Source: Fibrobacterota bacterium | GTDB taxonomy: Bacteria > Fibrobacterota > Chitinivibrionia > Chitinivibrionales > FEN-1185 | Length of the DNA stretch: 64,000 nt | Assembly (NCBI GenBank): GCA_003165595.1 | Contig: PLWQ01000034.1 | Location: 1 to 64,000 of the forward strand | Direction of reading: 5' to 3' | Shown here: one piece after another, positions 60,908-64,000 of the stretch | How positions within the stretch are numbered: the first letter of the stretch is position 1 | How the letters are laid out: each line of letters starts with the position of its first letter | The notes under the pieces: generated by a model | Database searches by the model: none | Told to the model about the DNA's origin: nothing | Seen by the model: only the letters and a program-made list of their open reading frames with translations | Made by a program: the position numbers and the translations under genes

Positions 60908-61365
60908 GCCTGGGGTCCGGAGAGTTTGGCCGCCACCACCTCGTTGATGATCTTGCCGTCGGCCTTGCCCTTTACCTGCGGCATCACGAGTTTCATCACC
61001 TTGCCCATGTCCTGCCTGCCCACGGCTCCCGCCTCGGCGATCGCCGCCGTCACGATGGCCTCGATTTCTTCTTTGGAAAGCTGGGCCGGCAGATATTTTG
61101 TAAAAAGGCCGCTCTGGAACTCCTCGCGGTCGGCAAGATCCGTGCGGCCCGCGGCCTTAAACTGCTCCGCGGATTCGGCGCGCTGTTTGATGGCCTTTGC
61201 AATGACGCCCGCCACGTTGCCGTCGGAAAGTTCCTTTTGCTCGATGAGTTCGAGGTTCTTGATTTCCGCGTGCAGCGTGCGCAGCGAGAGCAGTTTTTCC
61301 TTTTCCTGCGCCTTCATCGCCGTCTTGATATCGGCGAGCAGCGCGTCGAGAATGGTGGATGCCAT
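60904..61365 (-). CDS. GatB/YqeY-domain protein
   Basis: 153 residues from ATG 61365 with AAAGGAGG ahead. LLADIKTAMKAQEKEKLLSL, RTLHAEIKNLELIEQKELSD, and the C-terminal QLSKEEIEAIVTAAIAEAG with GKVMKLVMPQVKGKADGKII are the YqeY family, related to the GatB tail that holds tRNA in transamidases. Standalone YqeY function is not settled. Coupled to the GT2 gene by a 4-base overlap. Confidence 0.94.
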   Translation of the reverse strand: MASTILDALLADIKTAMKAQEKEKLLSLRTLHAEIKNLELIEQKELSDGNVAGVIAKAIKQRAESAEQFKAAGRTDLADREEFQSGLFTKYLPAQLSKEEIEAIVTAAIAEAGAVGRQDMGKVMKLVMPQVKGKADGKIINEVVAAKLSGPQA

Positions 61366-61399
61366 ATAGCCTCCTTTGTTCGAATCGATAGACTCATGG

Positions 61400-61513
61400 T
61401 TAAAAGTTGAAAGTGCAAAGTTGAAAGCATGAGAGACTCTCCGTCTCTCCTCGTCTCCATCTGTCACTTTTCACTTTGAACTTCCAACTTTGAACTTTTG
61501 ACTTCTTACCTTT
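61400..61513. repeat. inverted runs of 7-nt A/G-rich units
   Basis: TTAAAAG TTGAAAG TGCAAAG TTGAAAG (61400-61427) faces CACTTTT CACTTTG AACTTCC AACTTTG AACTTTT (61465-61499), about 35 bases apart, forming a possible long hairpin. The second run enters the 3' end of the YkgJ-like gene and encodes its last residues. Confidence 0.7.
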
Positions 61514-62070
61514 GAACCAGCAGATGCATTCTCTGGAAATAATATACTATTGGGAATTGCGCGCCTCAGGACCTGATCCAGCGTGAATCGCTTCGGCGAA
61601 AGGGACGCAGCCCCGGCCGCCATGCAAAAGGCCGTGTTGAGCCTCATCAGGTTGCCGGTCACCGCTGCCGTGTCGAACACGTGGCTTCGGGGAAGCGAGG
61701 CTGGAGAAACCGACGTGAAATTCAGATCACAGCTTGAGAACACGGTCGCACCCGTGTCGGCGAGCAGGGCCGCGCCGTGCGTCCGGCATATCATGGGCCG
61801 CGCCGGATATGCCGTGCATTCTCTGTTCGCAAGGAGCGCACACAGGTGCTTTCCCCTTTTCCGCTTTCCGCGCCGCCGCGGAAGCCCGCTCAGATATGCT
61901 GTGAGCGCATGCGCCTCGATCGCGCACACGCTGTGCAGCTCGCAGCAGCCATGGCACCCTGGTGCACAGCGGATCTCGCTCTTGTACAACCGGAGAATCG
62001 AAGAGAAGAACGAATCGCAACACGAGCACAGGGTAGCGTAGTTGTCAAGGATGGCCCGGATGGTGGTCAT
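61471..62070 (-). CDS. YkgJ-like cysteine-cluster protein
   Basis: 199 residues. CAPGCHGCCELHSVC at about 35-49 and CTAYPARPMICRTHG at about 84-98 form the Cys-cluster pattern. The C-terminal SAGSKVRSQKFKVGSSK is basic and is encoded by the short-period repeat described at 61465-61513, so the natural end was probably nearer residue 182. Function unknown; the upstream gene recO starts the DNA part of the run. Confidence 0.82.
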   Translation of the reverse strand: MTTIRAILDNYATLCSCCDSFFSSILRLYKSEIRCAPGCHGCCELHSVCAIEAHALTAYLSGLPRRRGKRKRGKHLCALLANRECTAYPARPMICRTHGAALLADTGATVFSSCDLNFTSVSPASLPRSHVFDTAAVTGNLMRLNTAFCMAAGAASLSPKRFTLDQVLRRAIPNSILFPENASAGSKVRSQKFKVGSSK

Positions 62071-62076
62071 AACACC

Positions 62077-62892
62077 TCACCGTGGGGTCCAACAGGCGGG
62101 CTCGGCGGCGCGAGCCGCGGCCGGCGCACGGAGCAGGCTGTCCAGGAAATCTATTGACTTGAAATCGGAAGATGTCTGGAAATGATACTGGCAGAACCGG
62201 GCAAACAGGTGGATGATACGCCGCGCGTCGGCAGCGGAAATGCGCCGTGATTCCGGAGCATGGTCCGCGCCGGCTGCATCGGAAAGGGACGCCAGCACGG
62301 CCGCGGGGAGGAATGTGCCGTGCGCCGGCGCGCGCCGCGAGCACTCGACGCACTCGCATGTCCCGCTTTCCAGGAGCAGGTGTGCTCCCGATGTTTCGGC
62401 AAACGGCCTGCCGCAAAGTACACAGGTGTCGATGTTTGGCCCGAATCCCATGAGTGACGAGAAATCGTACAGGAACTGCCAGGCCATGGCCGGGAAACAG
62501 CGTTGCGGCGGCAGAGTTTCCAAACGGAAAAGAAAGCCCGCCAGATAGGAAAAAACATCGGGATGCGGAGCGTCGGTCGACATGGTCTTGATGATCACCT
62601 CGAACGCCATGTCACGTACTGCGTTCTTGTGCAAGTCGGTGCGAACGTTGGGAAAGAAATCGAGGATGGAGATTCCTGCCAGCGTATGCAGATCGCGGTG
62701 CGGCCTGGCATACAGCAGCAACTCTGCAAGAAATCCTCGTTCAAGGCAGGGCAATCCGCTCTTTTTCCTGCGCACACCCTTGGCAATGCCGTGCACAAGC
62801 CCGTGACGTTCGGAATACAGATACAGGAGGCAGCTTGACTCGCGGTATGGGTTCGCCTTGAGGACAAAGGCTTTTGTTTTTTCAATGGTCAT
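62077..62892 (-). CDS. recO: DNA repair protein RecO
   Basis: 271 residues from ATG 62892. N-terminal OB fold: TKAFVLKANPYRESSCLLYL, YSERHGLVHGIAKGVRRKKS; helical part PNVRTDLHKNAVRDMAFEVI; zinc motif CVLCG with CECVEC. RecO with RecR loads RecA on gapped DNA. recR is not seen in this window. Starts 64 bases after ftsB. Confidence 0.93.
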   Translation of the reverse strand: MTIEKTKAFVLKANPYRESSCLLYLYSERHGLVHGIAKGVRRKKSGLPCLERGFLAELLLYARPHRDLHTLAGISILDFFPNVRTDLHKNAVRDMAFEVIIKTMSTDAPHPDVFSYLAGFLFRLETLPPQRCFPAMAWQFLYDFSSLMGFGPNIDTCVLCGRPFAETSGAHLLLESGTCECVECSRRAPAHGTFLPAAVLASLSDAAGADHAPESRRISAADARRIIHLFARFCQYHFQTSSDFKSIDFLDSLLRAPAAARAAEPACWTPR

Positions 62893-62956
62893 TGACGCCG
62901 CCGTCCCCGCACGTCGCCCGTTGACCGGAGAAGAGCGCGCTTCGATTGGGGCATGG

Positions 62957-63262
62957 TTATTTCGGCTCCTGAATAAATTTGTACACCTTCTCGTCTTTGC
63001 GCGCCATGCCCAGTTTTTCCCGGCCGATTTTTTCCATGTATGCGGTATCGGTCTTGAGCCGGGAATTCTGTGCCGAAAGGGAATCCAGATCCGCATGCTC
63101 GCGCGCCAGAGCGCGTTCTTTTTTCTTTACGTCAAGCACTCCGCGGTATATCTGCATCACCCCGGCCTTGCCGACAAAGAGGGAGGCCGCAAGCAATAGT
63201 GCCACGCCGAGCGCGATCCATCGTCCGATCTTCCTGGGCCTTGTTGTTGGACGCGCATTCAT
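62957..63262 (-). CDS. FtsB/DivIC-like septum protein
   Basis: 101 residues from ATG 63262, two bases after the dprA stop (GTG at 63268 is possible). A basic cytosolic tail, one membrane segment (WIALGVALLLAASLFVGKAG) and a periplasmic coiled coil (VLDVKKKERALAREHADLD, LSAQNSRLKTDTAYMEKIGR) ending in LGMARKDEKVYKF, the usual DivIC end. It joins FtsL and FtsQ in the divisome. Confidence 0.87.
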   Translation of the reverse strand: MNARPTTRPRKIGRWIALGVALLLAASLFVGKAGVMQIYRGVLDVKKKERALAREHADLDSLSAQNSRLKTDTAYMEKIGREKLGMARKDEKVYKFIQEPK

Positions 63263-63264
63263 GG

Positions 63265-64000
63265 TCACTCAACCCGAACATACTGTTGCCCGGCGACCTG
63301 GCGGATAAGGCCTTTGAGCTCGAGGTTGAGCAGGATGTCGAACAACTGCGACACCTCGCGCCCCGCTTTCTCGGCAATGGTGTCGAGCCGCAGCGGTTCC
63401 GCCGAAAGCACGCCTACGATCCGCTGTTCGTCCGTCGACAGCAGATCCAGGGGCATTGCCTGAACCACGCCGACCCCCGGCGCCTTAACATCTGCGAATC
63501 CGGGGAGCGAGAGGTGTTCCATGTTCTCCACGATGTCGGAGCCGCCTCTCACGGGAATCGCCCCGCTCTTGAGCAGATTGAATGTGCCCTCGCTCGTGGA
63601 CGAAAAAATCGGACCGGGAACGGCAAACACGTCGCGCCCCTGCTGCAAGGCGTAGTTTGCCGTGATCAGGCTGCCGCTCTTTACGGGCGCCTCAACCACC
63701 AGAACTCCCGCCGACAGGCCGGAAATGATCCTGTTGCGCCGCGGGAAATGATATGCCTCGGGCTCGGCACCCAGGCCGAATTCCGATACCAGCGCGCCCG
63801 ATTCCACGATGCGCTCGGCAAGGCCGCGGTTGGCGGCCGGATAGACATTGTCGACGCCGCCGCCCAGAACCGCAATGGTGACGCCGCCGCTTTCCAGGCA
63901 GGTCTCGTGCGCCACCGTGTCGATGCCGTGCGCCAGGCCGCTCACAATAACGACTCGCTTCTCCACCAGCTGCTTCACAATGTGCGCTGCGGCGGTTCTG
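63265..64000 (-). CDS. dprA: DNA processing protein DprA, partial at the window edge
   Basis: The last 240-odd residues; the frame runs open through the edge (TAAAHIVKQLVEKRVVIVSG upstream of the visible start). Rossmann-like core: VSGLAHGIDTVAHETCLESG, VTIAVLGGGVDNVYPAANRG, FPRRNRIISGLSAGVLVVEA, KSGSLITANYALQQGRDVFA. A C-terminal winged helix follows (LRLDTIAEKAGREVSQLFDI). DprA loads RecA on incoming single-stranded DNA in transformation. The ftsB start follows its stop by 2 bases. Confidence 0.96.
   Translation of the reverse strand, partial: RTAAAHIVKQLVEKRVVIVSGLAHGIDTVAHETCLESGGVTIAVLGGGVDNVYPAANRGLAERIVESGALVSEFGLGAEPEAYHFPRRNRIISGLSAGVLVVEAPVKSGSLITANYALQQGRDVFAVPGPIFSSTSEGTFNLLKSGAIPVRGGSDIVENMEHLSLPGFADVKAPGVGVVQAMPLDLLSTDEQRIVGVLSAEPLRLDTIAEKAGREVSQLFDILLNLELKGLIRQVAGQQYVRVE

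Overview
The window looks like chromosomal DNA of a Gram-negative (diderm) bacterium of fairly high GC content. It carries lpxH (lipid A), a BamA/TamA-type outer membrane barrel, a Wzi-like barrel, TraR/DksA-like and DUF5683-type proteins, a GSCFA protein and an RsbU/RsbW-type regulator. This mix recalls the FCB/Fibrobacterota side of the tree, but that is an inference from gene content; nothing here fixes the phylum.

Layout. 1-3.35 kb: an IS3-family transposase remnant, a peroxiredoxin-like pair and a damaged NHL-repeat lipoprotein, ending at the 3' end of ssrA (tmRNA, minus strand). 3.8-12 kb: LacI-type regulator, DUF5683-like membrane protein, SprA-related protein, htpG with an overlapping SAM-hydrolase gene, and kup. 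12.1-19.9 kb: one long plus-strand run (receiver-like protein, SpoIIE phosphatase/HATPase fusion, coaE, an AgmX/TonB-like protein, a polyprenyl sugar-phosphate transferase, a Wzi-like porin, a YkgJ cysteine-cluster protein), which joins regulation to surface polysaccharide. 20-24.5 kb: an accessory patch with a BrnT/DUF4258-type toxin-antitoxin pair, small orphan genes and a SWIM-SNF2 helicase. 24.7-28.5 kb: nifS-type desulfurase with nadA (NAD synthesis), then two divergent exported proteins.

28.5-37.5 kb is the most unusual part. It opens with an AT-rich minus-strand island in which the parts of FtsK appear as separate proteins: a zinc-ribbon/FtsK-gamma/membrane protein, an FtsK-motor-like protein without Walker residues, a small partner overlapping it by 4 nt, and a PD-(D/E)XK nuclease-like protein, with a TPR-like protein upstream. 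It continues with a DUF4143 ATPase, a second AAA ATPase behind a palindromic operator, and a protein with two tandem kinase-like folds.

37.5-49 kb: envelope and housekeeping genes (LolA-like, barrel, HIT, lpxH, a tiny acidic gene with a consensus promoter, FlgM-like, GH57, TPR, BamA-like, DksA-like). 49.3-53.9 kb: thiC, prmA, a membrane Ser/Thr kinase and a secreted partner. 55.1-57 kb: IMPase-family phosphatase and lepB. 57-64 kb: a compact minus-strand run dprA-ftsB-recO-ykgJ-like-yqeY-GT2-GSCFA-GT9-sugar nucleotide reductase, mixing DNA processing, division and surface glycan genes. Short-period (7-9 nt) A/G-rich repeats recur in several intergenic gaps.
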